A stretch of DNA of 64,000 bases from Anthopleura xanthogrammica (GCA_964019055.1 OZ025207.1:17734230-17798229), one strand, 5' to 3'; positions 38,732 to 51,323 are shown, numbered from the stretch's first letter. Notes: a model not told the origin generated them from the sequence alone. Numbers and translations: made by a program.

Positions 38732-38901
38732 CAGTGGCGTAGCAAGGACCAAGGATCTGGGGGGGCACCTAGAATAAAAACTAATTATGGCAAAAATTTG
38801 GGGGGCAAGAGGCTGCCCCCTCCCTACTCCAGTGGCATTGACATCATACATCAAAGAAAAAATGTTAGGGGGGGGCAACTGCCCCCCTCACTACGCCACT
38901 G
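38732..38901. mobile_element. hAT-type MITE with 8-bp target-site duplication
   Basis: The ends CAGTGGCGTAGC (38732-38743) and its near complement CACTACGCCACTG (to 38901) are flanked on both sides by AATAGTCT (38724-38731 and 38902-38909). An 8-bp duplication plus a CAG-type terminus is the hallmark of hAT elements. The 170-bp interior has G runs and GTGGCATTGACATCATACAT, and no transposase. It is a non-autonomous element inserted into an older tandem unit. Confidence 0.9.
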
Positions 38902-39544
38902 AATAGTCTAATAGAACCCACTTGTCCTTCTAAAATTCTAAATTAAATTGAAATTACTAATTTTCCTGCCATCATAACTGGTGACCAACCACCCATTATT
39001 TTCTGTCCTGTAACACAGGTGAAAATGAGGGTCATTGGTTTTTGATAACAATAATAATAATAATAATAGATATATTTCTAAAGCACACTATGACATGTGT
39101 ACATATGATAAATGCATTTTTTAATTCAATCCAAAGGTCAAAAGCCACCAAAGAAAAGTGAAGTAGCAATATGGGTGTACGTAGGATCTCGATATTCTTC
39201 TGAAGAAAGGTAGGGTTATTAATTTTCATTAATTAATAGTCTAATAGACTCTACTGGTCTTCCCAAACTCCTAAAATGAAATGAAATTACTAATTTTGCT
39301 GTCATCATGACAGGAAACTGACCAGCTGTTATTCTTAGCCCTGTTACTTGGGCAAAAATTGAGGTTCATTTGTTCTTAATAGCAATAACTACCGGTAAAT
39401 ATATATTGCACTATGACATGTGTACAAATGCAATTTTGTTTATTCAACCCAAAGTTCTTCCACCTATCAAAGAAGACTGAAGGAACATTGGTTAAAGGGT
39501 CACAATATTGTTTTGAAGATCAAGAGGTAGGGTTAATGCATTTC

Positions 39545-39725
39545 AATTGGATTTTAGAAGTTGATTTTTGAGGAGGGAGGAAAAGCTGGAGAACCCGGAA
39601 AAACCCTCGAAGCACAGGAGAGAACCAACAAACAACTTTACTCACATACGATACCAAGCCCAGTGGGGCTCAAATTCCGGTCGCCTTGGTGAGAGGCAAG
39701 CGCTCTCACAACTACATGTACACCA
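39545..39725 (+). repeat. SINE-like repeat, best copy of its family
   Basis: The sequence runs AATTGGATTTTAGAAGTTGA, GGAGGGAGGAAAAGCTGGAG, AACCCGGAAAAACCCTCGAA, GCACAGGAGAGAACC, GGGGCTCAAATTCCGGTCGC and GAGAGGCAAGCGCTCTCAC. The last part resembles a tRNA B-box region on the minus strand. Other copies are at 17515-17645 (reverse), 24765-24900 and 6190-6300. Confidence 0.65.
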
Positions 39726-39806
39726 ACAGTGCTTCAATAATAGCTAACCTTCTGAAAAGGAATTGAGACAGGGAACTTTTGATTGTATCAATTCATTAAC
39801 AGGCAC

Positions 39807-40014
39807 AATAGACCCTTTTCAAATGTGGCGTCTATGACGTCAAACGAGAATTCTGAGAATGTCCCAGATGTTGAAACCCAATGATTTCCACAAGGAGCAT
39901 CCAGGACTGGAATGTCCTGGATTTTAAAACACAATCATCATCACTCTTAACATCCAGGACATTCTTGGACTCCTCGTTTGACGTCATAGACACCATCTTC
40001 GAAAAGGGTATATT
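39807..40014. repeat. Foldback element with TATGACGTCAAACGAG arms
   Basis: The left arm, AATAGACCCTTTTCAAATGT, GGCGTCTATGACGTC AAACGAG, pairs with CTCGTTTGACGTCATAGACA and CCATCTTCGAAAAGGGTATATT. A second inner pair is built on ATCCAGGAC and GTCCTGGAT words at 39899-39955. Confidence 0.75.
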
Positions 40015-41846
40015 GGGATAGTAGGCAGCTGAGCTTCTAATGAAATCCCTAATAGGTTGTAATATTCAGCTCTCTATTTTTTTCTTTTTAGAGTAAACCA
40101 AAGACTTGAAGATGGGAATGCACAATAACACTGTAGAAAAACAAGAAGTAACAGCACATGCTTTGTATATGCACAGAAGACAGCTGTGATTTTACTAGCA
40201 GGACTTTAGTGAGTAATTTGTAATAGTATATCTGTGTCATATAGGGTTCATACTACCTCTGGAATTCCTAAAAGGCTTCTGGAATTTAAAAGTTATCATT
40301 TGCATTCCTGGAAATCTCAGTTTTTCCATTAAAGTGATGACATTTCTGAGCTCTACAGTATATCATGAATTTACACTTCTTTTTGTGTTCAGAAAATCAC
40401 ATGGAATTCCATCATTTTCAGTAGTATTAGCCCTGGTGACAAAAAATGTGGTTAAGTATACTTGAACAAGAGTCAGTCAATGCATCTAATTCATTTGGAC
40501 TTGAGTGTTTTCTCATTTACATCCTCTTTATGAATTGTGAATTACGAGTCTTTGTTTGAATGCCATCTACTGGTATAAATCGGTATATATTATCAGCAAA
40601 GAAAAAGAAAAATCAAAGCAGAAGCAATGGCTACGAAATGGGAAAACACTGCCTTAAGTCAACCAATTCCATTCAGAAATTTCAGAACTTTTATTCTTGA
40701 CCAAAAAAAGATATGGAAACAAAATTAGTAAGGCAGTAGATGCTTAATTCAGGGTTGGGGTTCTTCCTTTATTACTTTTCTTACATCTTGATAATTTCCC
40801 AACAAATTCTATCGTGGGGTTTAGAAATATTTTGTGGGCTTTGGGTTTTGATGGCACTTGGCACTTGAAGTCACAAGGATAGACAAGGTAAGTCTGATAG
40901 TTCTTCCATAAGCACAGCGTACTGGTATTAACAAGGGATGATTTACCTCTAGTAAAACATTAACATAATATGTAAAATGTAGGTAATGTATAAGCAAGCT
41001 GTTCTCTTAACCTTCAAGTATTATCATCATCGCTTTTTTCTTTTTGCACCAGAATGAGGAAATGGCTGATAATTCTATGTTTTATAAGTAACATAACTTC
41101 CATACTTAACAGTTCCATTTCAATTTTGTTATCCTTCACAAAAGTTCATAATAGCCATTCTTTGCTATATACCTTTTCTCGGCAATAAGTAACATAGCTT
41201 ACCTACTTTACATGTACAGTTCCATTTGGGAATTCTCCTTTCTAAATCCTATTCTATGAAATATATATAAAGTTATAGACAAAAGAGGCATTGTGATGAA
41301 AGATGAGATCATGAAATTTAATAATCTTATGCTCAATAAACAAATGATTAGTATGGTCCCTATATCCTGAGTATGTTATAATACTAGAGATAGGAAGTAA
41401 TTTCATTGTTAATTATAGACTGATAGAAATATTGTCCACTTGATTACCATACGTGTACCTCGAAATTCATCATCATTTTTAGGCAAGATACATGTATGAC
41501 ATTTGGCTTTTCGAAATTGACACTTGTGACATCACAGTTTGACCGATCAAAGTACATTTTGAAGGTATTAAAATGAAGTAAAAAAACATGAAATTTGTTT
41601 GAAGATTTTACGATAAAGTCTAGATTCTTGTTTTGTAATAATTGTTCCTAGCTACTTTCAAGAAAAGCATTTGTCAGTTTTTGATTACTTTCAGCTTTCC
41701 TATTTTTTCTTGGCAAAATTTGAACCCTTTTTTTCTAATAAGCAGAAAGTTCGAATATGGCTTCAAAATAAGATGTCCTTATTACATTTGCTACAAAATT
41801 AGAACTCTTAGATTCTGATTGGTTCCACTTTTTGGTTGTTTCTTAC
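40015..41846. other. No gene seen
   Basis: AT-rich sequence with no long frame and no clear repeat except a short TCTGGAATT-rich segment at 40262-40330. Confidence 0.5.
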
Positions 41847-43850
41847 AAGAATTTCTTTATTATTCAATAAAATATGATATTATTTACAAAAACACATTCA
41901 TGTCTACTTGTTTATTATAGATTCACTGTATTTTTACATTTTAGAAGTCTATAAGTTTGACAACTCAAATATCAACTTGACAAAAACAGAATAGTGAGTC
42001 TAATGAGTCACCAACCTCAGTTACTCAGGAGTTTTTTTGCATGTTTTCCAAATGAATGGAAGAAAATATATTGACTACTTACACTTGGTACTTCCTTGTT
42101 TTTTTTTGTGTTTTTTTTTTGTTTTTTTTTTTGCTGTAACTTGGTTTTGCTGTAATTAGGTTTTGAGGAACCTTGCATCATAACGCAGCTTTATATCTTC
42201 CTGACATCAATTTATTACCAAATATAGTATTAGTATTTGCTTTAAGTGTAGTCTCATTTATAAAGAAGGCAACTTCATATACTGAGCGTTCTCCTACTTT
42301 CTATTTTGCCACTTGTTTGCTTAAAAATTCAGGTCAAATCTTTTGTGTTTTAATACAGAACACAGGCACTGAGCACCAATGCTGGATAGCTCAAGCTCTC
42401 TTCACAAAATGTTCCACAAAAAGTTTCTTTATTGTTCTAAAATATGTTATTATTTACAAAAACAGATTAGGGAGTCTATGATAACTTAACATGAGTTTGC
42501 CAAAGGAATGGAAGAAAATATATTGATTACTTACACTTGGTACTTCCTCGTTTTTTTGCTGTAACTAGGTTTTGAGGAACATTACATCATTATGCAGCTT
42601 TATATCTTCCTGACATTTACTATCTTATAATGCTGTTAGTAGAAGTATTTTACAGGACAACCACCATGTTTTAACATACAACACAAACACTGAGCACAAA
42701 CATTGGTTAGCTCAAGCTCTTCACAAAATGTTCCACAAAAAGTTTCTTTATTGTTCTAAAAAAATATGTTATTATTTACAAAAACAGATAAGGGAGTCTA
42801 TGATAACTTAACATGAGTTTGCCAAAGGAATGGAAGAAAATATATTGATTACTTACATTTGGTACTTCCTTTGTTTTTTTGCTGTAACTAGGTTTTGAGG
42901 AACATTACATCATTATGCAGCTTTATATCTTCCTGACATTTACTATCTTATAATGCTGTTAGTAGAAGTATTTTACAGGACAACCACCATGTTTTAACAT
43001 ACAACACAAACACTGAGCACAAACATTGGTTAGCTCAAGCTCTCTTCACAAAATGTTCCACAAAAAGTTTCTTTATTGTTCTAAAAAAATATGTTATTAT
43101 TTACAAAAACAGATTAGGGAGTCTATGATAACTTAACATGAGTTTGCCAAAGGAATGGAAGAAAATATATTGATTACTTACACTTGGTACTTCCTTTGTT
43201 TTTTTGCTGTAACTAGGTTTTGAGGAACATTACATCATTATGCAGCTTTATATCTTCCTGACATTTACTATCTTATAATGCTGTTATAATTAGTAGAAGT
43301 ATCTTACAGGACAACCACCATGTTTTAACATACAACACAAACACTGAGTACAAACATTGGTTAGCTCAAGCTCTCTTCACAAAATGTTCCACAAAAAGTT
43401 TCTTTATTGTTCTAAAAAAATATGTTATTATTTACAAAAACAGATTAGGGAGTCTATGATAACTTAACATGAGTTTGCCAAAGGAATGGAAGAAAATATA
43501 TTGATTACTTACACTTGGTACTTCCTTTGCTTTTTTGCTGTAACTAGGTTTTGAGGAACATTACATCATTATGCAGCTTTATATCTTCCTGACATTTACT
43601 AACTTATAATGCTGTTATTAGGAGTATTTTACAGGACAACCACCATGTTTTAACATACAACACAAACACTGAGCACCAACATTGGTTAGCTCAAGCTCTT
43701 CACAAAATTTTCCATAAGAATTTCTTTATTATTCAATAAAATATGATATTATTTACGAAAACATATTCATGTCTACTTGTTTATTATAGATTCATTTGAA
43801 TTTTTACGTTTTAGAAGTCTATAAGTTTGACAACTCAAATATCATCTTGA
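41847..43850. repeat. Tandem array of ~325-bp units flanked by two related 135-bp segments
   Basis: The word TTCACAAAATGTTCC recurs at 42401, 42720, 43045 and 43376, with a variant at 43699 (spacings 319, 325, 331, 323). Each unit also holds GGAATGGAAGAAAATATATTG, TTGATTACTTACACTTGGTA, TAGGTTTTGAGGAAC and GACAACCACCATGTTTTAAC. The sequence at 41847-41980 is repeated at 43716-43850. Confidence 0.9.
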
Positions 43851-44103
43851 TATCTGGGTTCCGTTGCTTTAGTCATTCTTAAACATTTTTTAGTTATTAA
43901 TTTGCTATAATGCCATAAGTATATGTATTTCTCTTGTAATGGACAATGAGTTCTGGCTTGATATTTTATGTCACAAATTATAAAATAGTTCAAGACCAAA
44001 AAAGAACCAAACAAAGTTTTGCTAAAGAAAGTTTTTGATTCTTATTGAAGGTTATCATTCTGATTACTAGATTTGTCTTCAACAATATGGTATGAACTGT
44101 CAT

Positions 44104-44134
44104 CACAACCCCTCTCCCCCCCCCCCCCCCCCCC
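44104..44134 (+). repeat. C-rich homopolymer tract
   Basis: CCCCTCTCC is followed by a run of about 17 C. This is a low-complexity tract with no other feature nearby. Confidence 0.85.
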
Positions 44135-44549
44135 AATCTCATGTTGTATGCCGTTTTTTGCTTAATCAGGAACCAAAATATCATATAATTATGCTGATTT
44201 TCCAATTCTATTAAGCATTTCTTTCATGATCAATGAAGTTTAATAACTGATACAAATTTCCAATTACAGTAGTTAATAGATTTACAACTGGACATATGCA
44301 TTCAAATGTCTCCTTCAACTTTGGTTTTTGGTATTTCAGTTCTGTGAAAAAATTGCTTCTGTTAGTGTAAACAGTCTTTCTTTGCTTCAGGAACTAGGTT
44401 TTATTTGGTTTATAATGTTTTACTTAAGGATAGATATCATACATCATTACACAGTATAATGAACAAAAAAAAGAAATAGGAAATATGAAAATAAACACAA
44501 ATACTTTGCACTAAGAGAAATTTTCAGGATCTTTTAATCTTCACGTATC

Positions 44550-44620
44550 AGAATTGTCTCTCAATATCCTTCAGCCATTTCTCCCAACATACAGCTGTGT
44601 CAGTTCAATCAGGATTGACA
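44550..44620 (-). pseudogene. Short relic of a gag-like transposon frame
   Basis: Read on the minus strand this gives WEKWLKDIERQF followed by a stop codon. The nucleotide sequence resembles 49700-49765, including CAGCTGT and GATTGAACTGACA upstream. It is a fragment of the same repeat family and too short to place more firmly. Confidence 0.35.
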
Positions 44621-44869
44621 TGGAATGGACATATGTTGAATAATCAATTACTCACAGTACTGTTTGACGTTTCGCCTAGATGTTGTGGTACATCCATTGT
44701 CAGTAGTTTATCAGTATACTTTGTAGTGCTCCAGCTAGGACAGTAACAAAAATAGAAATTTTTGAAAGATATCACTAGAGAATTATTTCTGAGAGTAATA
44801 TCGAAAGAGACAAAAACATACCCTTAAAGTAATGGAGGAGGAAAAAAAGCTATCTTTACTTATAAACAT

Positions 44870-45078
44870 TTACAGCGCGACACGCGAAAGTATGACCACT
44901 TTTAATGTATTTGCATACTTCTATGCATGGGCTTTTGTACGTTAAACTGACACATTTGATGTGAAGCTGTCTGGTTTTACCAAATAAGGTGTGTAAAGCT
45001 TGTTTGGTAGAAAAAAGCCTGTGCATAGAAGTATGCAAATACATTAAATGTGGTCATACTTTTGCCCATATGCTGTAA
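44870..45078. repeat. MITE-like foldback with TTACAGC ends
   Basis: Two long arms (GAAAGTATGACCACTTTTAA, TGTATTTGCATACTTCTATG and their complements) enclose a loop of about 100 bases. The ends are TTACAGC (44870) and GCTGTAA (45078). The same terminal pattern is used by the element 400 bases downstream. Confidence 0.85.
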
Positions 45079-45483
45079 GCACCAATGACAAAGAAAATTA
45101 TAAGTATTACTTAGGCAATAAAATAATGTTAATAATTTCTAGTATTGAAATCATGCCACAGAATAAAAAGTTTATATGAGTCCATTTTTACATTGTTTAA
45201 AAGGTACATCCTGATATTTTGGCAGAATGATGTAAAACCTGAAAAAAATATTTTATTAATAATAATTGGCATGCTTTGATTTCCAAGTACAAACACAGAA
45301 TATCTGATACTGTGATTGAAATTATTTATTGTCATTTTGAAAAAATGGATTTATGTACATGCATACTTTATTATCTTACCCCAGTAGGGATTTTCATATT
45401 AGAATTAATGGAAGATAAGCTACTAAACTTGTATATCATAAATTAAATTAAAATTTTAAACAAATAAATTGTAAAGGGTTATT

Positions 45484-45823
45484 TTACAGTGCGACTACTA
45501 TAACTAGGGCCACTTAGACAGTGAAAACCAATCACAGTGTAGAATGAAAGCAATGCATTTCAATTTTGGCTACTTGAGCCAATCAGAGATCATCAAAAAC
45601 AATAGCATTTCAACATTGAGTCCATAAGTTGCAACAAAATTATTCAGATTCCCATGAGAAAAAGACTATCATATAAACAACTATTGCTGTGCCAGTTTCT
45701 GATTGGCTCACCTAGCCAAAGCTGGAATGCATTGTTTTTATTCTACATTTTGATTGGTTCTCAGGTTCTCATTGTTTAAGTGTCATTGTTTAAGTGGCCC
45801 CGGTCAGAGTAATCACACTGTAA
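45484..45823. repeat. MITE-like element with TTACAGTG ends
   Basis: The ends TTACAGTGCGACTACT and AGTAATCACACTGTAA are followed inward by GGGCCACTTAGACA.. and GTTTAAGTGGCCCC, then AACCAATCA / TGATTGGTT and TAGAATGAAAGCAATGCATT / AATGCATTGTTTTTATTCTA pairs. Two CCAAT-box-like AGCCAATCAG words lie inside. No coding frame is seen. Confidence 0.85.
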
Positions 45824-46284
45824 CTACCAACAAATAAACTCAAAAAAGTAACTATATAAAATTTATAACATGCTTGTAGTTGATTAAAAAAAATTAGTCA
45901 ACCTAAATTTTGCTAATCTAAAACACTTGTCATCGCATTTTTATAATTAATAAGATAGTAGAAAAAATATAAAGTAACTTATTCAGAATAAATATAATAA
46001 ATTTACTTGAAAATACTTGTATATGATAAACATTCACTAAAAGAGATGTGCATTGAATAAGTAGTATATCTGGAACTATTTATCTGTGGATGAGAAATTT
46101 GCTCATATGATGCCTTCTTCGCTGGGCAAGTTACAGAAAGCCTGCTAATTGAAGTAAGATAAAAAATTGATGCTCAAATGCACACAAATGCAAGCCAATC
46201 AAAGTAAAGGAAAATCAGCAAGCAAAGTATAGCTCAACAAGATTCATGGATAATGTTCTGGTCTTTGCAATTTCAAGAGTTAAA

Positions 46285-46770
46285 AATGTTGACCACTGAA
46301 CTACTATTTCATTATCAGCCCTGAAGAGCATGCAGTTGCACTAACTAAAAAATATTTTGATCACTGAACCACCCTTTCATTATCAAATCTGATGAGAAAG
46401 GATGCCACTGCAATTTCTATTGCAAACCTTGGACAAAACAAAGAAATCCTTACAAGTATGCTATATAATATAGACCTATGATGCTACCACCAACTACAGA
46501 ACGTTTGACCACTAAACCACTCATCCATTATCAACCCTGGAGAGGAAGCAGTTGCACTGTCTCTTGGATGCCCTAGAAATAGAAAAGAAACTCTTGTATG
46601 ATATGGATAGACCTCTCTGATGTTAAAAAAAAAACAGCTAAAAACTTTTGACTACTGAACCACTCTTCCATTATCAAGCCTCAAGAGAAATGCAACTGAA
46701 ATTTCTACTTAATGCCCTGGACATTGGAAAGAAATCCTTGTAAGCCATGGAAAACCTCTGATGTTACCAT
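46285..46770 (+). repeat. Degenerate tandem repeat (GACCACTGAACCACT units)
   Basis: Four units begin near 46289, 46357, 46504 and 46646. Each has TTTTGACCACTGAACCACTC, TTCATTATCAACCCTGAAGA and GCAGTTGCACT; the last three add TGGACATTGGAAAGAAATCC. Spacing is about 68, 147 and 142. Confidence 0.75.
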
Positions 46771-48360
46771 CAATGGTCACACCAATCTATACCTTGAAGT
46801 GCAGAAAACATATTAAGCACCTGAACCAACAATTAAATCATCAAGACGTTTCAACCCAGGAAGAAGAACCTTATTCCATCTCTTTGTTGAGAAAGTCACA
46901 TAGCAATGTCTTTATATGAAATTCAGTTTTCAATCTGATTTGGAAATCGTAACATGAAGAGTTACTAGTGCACCATGGGTAATAGCCCAAAGACAGTACA
47001 AGATTTAAAACCACTTCTAAAATATCAACTGCCACTAATGCAAGAAAATAAAGACACTTATCCACCCAAAGTCACCATGCAATTATTGCAGTTACTTCTG
47101 ATAGAGTCTGAAAGCTATTTATGTATCACAATAAGAGGCTCCATAAACCAGAGAGGGAACTCAGCCCACAAGAAAATCATCAAGTTCCAGTTCAACAAAC
47201 ATGAAGCTTATCCAATCTGATTGTTTGAGGGAGTTCCCCATCATGAAGTAATGCCTTAAAGCATATGGGCAATCAGTTGTAAACATTATAAATCAAAAGG
47301 TTGAAACTGACCGAAGAAGGAGAATAAGAAGAAGAAGAAGAAAGTAAAAATACTGTGAAAGCTATGAACTGAGTTTTCGACGACATCTGTAGTCTTCATC
47401 GGATTTATGATCGTTTTGAAGTCAAATGCCTTTTTCTCATTCAGTTTTCAATGTAAGAGTCATTCACAGCCATTCCAGAGACAGTATAAAAGCTCAAATA
47501 TGATACAGTGTCATCTCCTTTTGCCCGAAAGATTTGCAAGCATGCTGAAGTAAGCCTATCAGGAATTCCTGCAAGTACTTTCTAGGTCACCAAGTCCATG
47601 TTGACTATCATTTGTGGTTGGTGCAGATGAGTGCAAGTTCTTCAGCAAGGGAGCTATGTCATATTAAGCAGTATTTGGTTCTATATTTACAAATGATAAG
47701 CATGCACTTGTGGACCAGCACACTTCTAAGACTCATGATTGACAGTTTCATTTACCAGAAACAACCAGATCACCAAGCAAGTGGCTGTAAAATCTCCATG
47801 ATACATTGCAAGTTTACTACTTATGCACTTCAAGAAACCTCAAAATATTATCAAAATCTGAACAACCCTGGACTGATCTAAGTAAGGACATGGCTAACTC
47901 TTTGATACAGTCATGTGATGTTGCCTGGATGACCTAGCACTTATTGGTACATGGTACAGTGTTTGTGGTATCCCTAACTTGATCAACTTACCCAACAACA
48001 AGAACCCATTGCAGAACCTTCCAAGCCAGCCTAATCAGTGTGTTTTTACAAAAGAATCAAGTTCTTTCAAGTCTTATTACTTGGGATCTAAAACTAAATA
48101 GTTTAAAATTTATGCTAAATTTAAAAAAATACTTAAATGCAATCCACAAAATGTTGCAATGCATTGATATTTAACCAAAAATATGAATTTAATATTTAAC
48201 CCCCAATTCTAAATTTCTCTAGATGACCATACTTTAGTATTTAATTTATCAAAATGTATCATTATACAACTAGTAAAAATTTACAAGTACCAATATACAA
48301 AGTACGAGCCTTACACATGAAGTATAACAGTTGTGCTTTGACAAAATGTGATAGATGCAC
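46771..48360. other. No gene seen
   Basis: Several open frames of 60-90 codons (for example 46975-47220 and 47612-47881) have no recognisable domain and no consistent splice context. A GAAGAAGAAGAAGAA run lies at 47328-47343. Confidence 0.45.
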
Positions 48361-48363
48361 ATC

Positions 48364-48635
48364 ACTATTGAACATTGTACGAAATACAGAACGAGACAGG
48401 AATGTGTCAAGTTTATTAGGATCTTGCAAATATGATGGACCTGATTCAACTCACTATAATTGAACATTGTACAAGATACAGAACAGAAAACAGAAATGTG
48501 TCAAGTTTATTAAAATCTTCCAAATATGATGGACATTATGCAACTCACTATTGAACATTGTACAAGATACAGAACAAGACAGGAATATGTCAAGTATATT
48601 AGAATCATCCAAATATGATGGACCTGATGGAGCCC
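48364..48635 (+). repeat. Tandem repeat of ~92 bp, three units
   Basis: Units start with ATTGAACATTGTAC at 48367, 48459 and 48550. Each continues AGATACAGAACAAGACAGGA, ATGTGTCAAGTTTATTA and AAATATGATGGACCTGAT. Confidence 0.85.
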
Positions 48636-49497
48636 TTTATTGATACAGCACAAGAAAGGAATGTGAGAAGCTAATGAATGATAAGCAAACAATTTTGATA
48701 ACGAAAAAGCCAAATAACAAGCCTCATACTATAATGTAAGAGGATGTATGATTTTCACATTTTGACTATCTAATCAGACAGTGCCAGTAGCACCCTTGGT
48801 TTTTAGGGATCAACACAAGCTAGGGTACCCAACCCCTGGGGAGTGCCCTATTAACCATTTAAGGGACTGCTCTGAGCACTTTTGTTACCCACAACATGTG
48901 ACAACCAAGTACTACAGCATAATTAGAGTTTGGTTTGTCAGTTTTGAAAAGCTACAGAAGCGCAAGATTCAACAGTCAAGCTCATGAAGAAAAGGGCAAA
49001 GGACTTCCATATCACACAGCATTCACTTGGGTGTTTAATGATATCTTTGTCCAAGAGTTCTACCATCAGTCAAGAGAAGATACAGTTGTCCTATTATCAT
49101 GAACTGCTCCCAACTATCTGCAGTATGTTTACATGTCAAAACAGTCAAAAAGTTGAGAAAACTCAGTGAGATCAAATGCCAAAAATTTATGGAGTTGCAG
49201 TATTGGATAACTGGTACACTTCTCTGTATAACACAAAAAGTCATAATATATTTATAGTACATAGTATGGTCATTCTAGCCCCTTTTATTCTCATTTCTCC
49301 TGTCTATATTAATTTATATGTTTTATCATAATTTTATAGCATTGTTTATTGGTATATACATTTATTCCTTACTAATTCCACTCTGGAATAATGGTGCTTT
49401 GAGGGTGTAGTTTACTTTGTGCTTCATAAAGAAGGAATTTAGAAGCAGGAACTTAGTGTGATGTCTAATCTTCATATTACTTGCTAGAAAGAAAAAC

Positions 49498-49765
49498 ATC
49501 AAAATAAAATGAAGTGACCCTTGAGTTTTCGACACAAGGGTTTCCAAACTGAAACCATCCAAAGTATTTGTTTTTCTTACTTTGTTGCTTTGCAATAAGG
49601 ATTCGGTAGCTGTCAGAGCCCGGCAAATCTGTAATAGCTGGGCCTCCATAAATGAGCCTATCTTTCTTAATTGCATTAATGGCGATTCCAAAGTACATGA
49701 ATTGCTGCTCAGTATCTTTCAACCATTTTTCACAGCTATCTCAGTGCAATCTGTCAGTACAATCT
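49498..49765 (-). pseudogene. Degraded gag-like retrotransposon reading frame
   Basis: The minus-strand frame contains EKWLKDTEQQFMYF (about 49740-49700), LIYGGPAITDLPGSDSYR and KQQSKKNKYFGWFQF (about 49600-49550), and then runs to a stop at 49477. The order W-K-W-L-x-D-x-E-x-Q-F, then K-D-x-L-I-x-Y-G-G, then K-K-N-K-Y resembles the gag-like region of LTR (Gypsy-type) elements from cnidarians as I recall them. No protease, reverse transcriptase or LTRs are seen nearby, so it is a relic. Confidence 0.4.
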
Positions 49766-50019
49766 TTGGTAACTTGAAAAAAGCTTTATTGTTATTCATT
49801 GTTAGTCACATTGGTGGTGGTTCTTGTGGCATGAGATGAGCTCAGTTCATCATTAGTCATGCTGTCTTGGTTTTATCCTTGTTGCCATTGTATATAGCCA
49901 ATGTGATATACATATATATATCATTGATAGTAAGTCATGGTACATATTAATTCTGATCTTGCTGATGAGTTCAAGCTATCTTCACCCTCTCATTTTATCA
50001 TGTGATTCTAATGATTATT

Positions 50020-50243
50020 ATTTATATAGCGCCCTTTCTATATGTTTATAATGAAAGGTGCTTTACAATCATGAGATGTGGTTAGTATGAGGTGTAGGCA
50101 CTGAGGGTGGTCACTGCCAGGGTTTCTTCGTGTCCTCAGTGGTTCTTTAAGGTCCCTCTAATGCAGGGTTATATGAAGTGTAGAGAGAAGGGACTACCAT
50201 TTAAAGTGGTCATCCAGGCCACTTGAAAGTCTAACTGTTTGTA

Positions 50244-50305
<62 letters not shown>

Positions 50306-50345
50306 CCGAGACTCAAACCACAGCCTCCCACACGAAAGTCATTTG
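50020..50345 (-). mobile_element. tRNA-derived SINE, nearly full length, minus strand
   Basis: On the minus strand the head (50345-50285) is tRNA-like, with a GGGAGGCTGTGGTTTGAGTC B-box region and TCGGCCGGACC. The body follows (TCACTGCCAGGGTTTCTTCG, GGTCCCTCTAATGCAGGGTT on the + strand). The tail is marked by ATTATATAGCGCCCTTTC and TTTACAATCATGAG at 50023-50075. Fragments of the head recur at 14990-15135 and 7225-7335. Confidence 0.7.
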
Positions 50346-51172
50346 CTCATTCTACTTTTCTGAGATAAATCAGTTTACAAAGAATAGTGTAGTGGTAAAC
50401 TGTGTTGTTGGGTGTTGCTTTTTTTGGGAGTCCCAGGATGGCAATGGCTGTGTAGTCCCTTTCAAAAAGCCAGCCAGGCATTCAGCTTCATATAAACACA
50501 AACTTCATAAAAATGCTGAAAGCCTTGAAGAGCAAGAATTCAGCCAGATTACTTAAAATAAATTGACTTTGAATAAAAAATGAAACAACCAAATTGTTAG
50601 CAAAACAAAGTTCAGTGTTACGTGCCTTATAGTGATTCCAACCAGTGTCCTCAGCCAACTGTTTTGCAATCCAGAAAATGAATATTGAATCCATCGCATG
50701 ATATCAAACTCATGCTGAGCAAAGTTAGCTTTCAAAATTCGTAAAAACTATTTTCTATGTATTTTTATTCAAACTTTTGCTCATGATTAAAACAAAATAA
50801 TTATAATTAACAACATAAGTTGCCTAATGCAACTTAATAGTAACCAAAATTTGTATTCCATGGTTTTGAATTGATGAGACACAACACCAAAGCAAGACTA
50901 AACATACTCCTAAAAAAATGCCTAATTATCTTATTAATAACATATTGGTGTTTATGCCATGTAACCTAAACATTTTTCAGATATATCATGACATTCTTTA
51001 ATTTTGTAGACATTTTGACAGTTTTGACGTACTCATGTCATCTTCAGTCATCTATTTTAATTAGTTTTCACCATTATTTTTGTATAATAATCATAATGCT
51101 AAAGTCAAACTTTCCTTCTTCTTAATCTTTAGACTTACCATAAGTTTTATTTTAATTTTTGAAAAAGTCAGT

Positions 51173-51323
51173 TTAATAGACCTTTCCCAAATTCACTTGA
51201 GTAACCACAAAACAATGGTTTCAAATCAAGGATGAACTTGATAAGTCATTGTACATCAAGATCAACCTCAACCTGAAGCTCATGTTTGATGGTCACAAAG
51301 CAAATTTGGAAAAGGCCTATTAA
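51173..51323. repeat. Inverted-repeat element with TTAATAGACCTTT ends
   Basis: The left end TTAATAGACCTTTCCCAAAT pairs with ATTTGGAAAAGGCCTATTAA at 51304-51323. The interior carries GTTTCAAATCAAGG and CAACCTCAACCTGAAGC. The AATAGACC start resembles the starts of the 14013 and 39807 elements. Confidence 0.7.

Larger units (their letters stand above)
37900..39540 (+). repeat. Tandem array of ~350-bp units interrupted by two younger insertions
   Basis: TTTCTAAAGCAC-type unit starts fall at 37901, 38251 and 39079, with a degraded fourth near 39400. Each unit carries TTCAATCCAAAGGTCAAAGG, CCACCAAAGAAAAG, GGTAGGGTTATTAATTTT, CTGTCATCATAACTGGTGAC and an AATAATAATAAT tract. The 828-base gap between units 2 and 3 falls back to about 350 once the insertions at ~38405-38714 and 38732-38901 are removed. 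Confidence 0.85.

Noticed and set aside
50020..50345. Possible tRNA gene on the minus strand
   Set aside because: Only a degraded B-box-like region is present. The cloverleaf stems do not close and the sequence continues as a repeat, so it is a SINE head.
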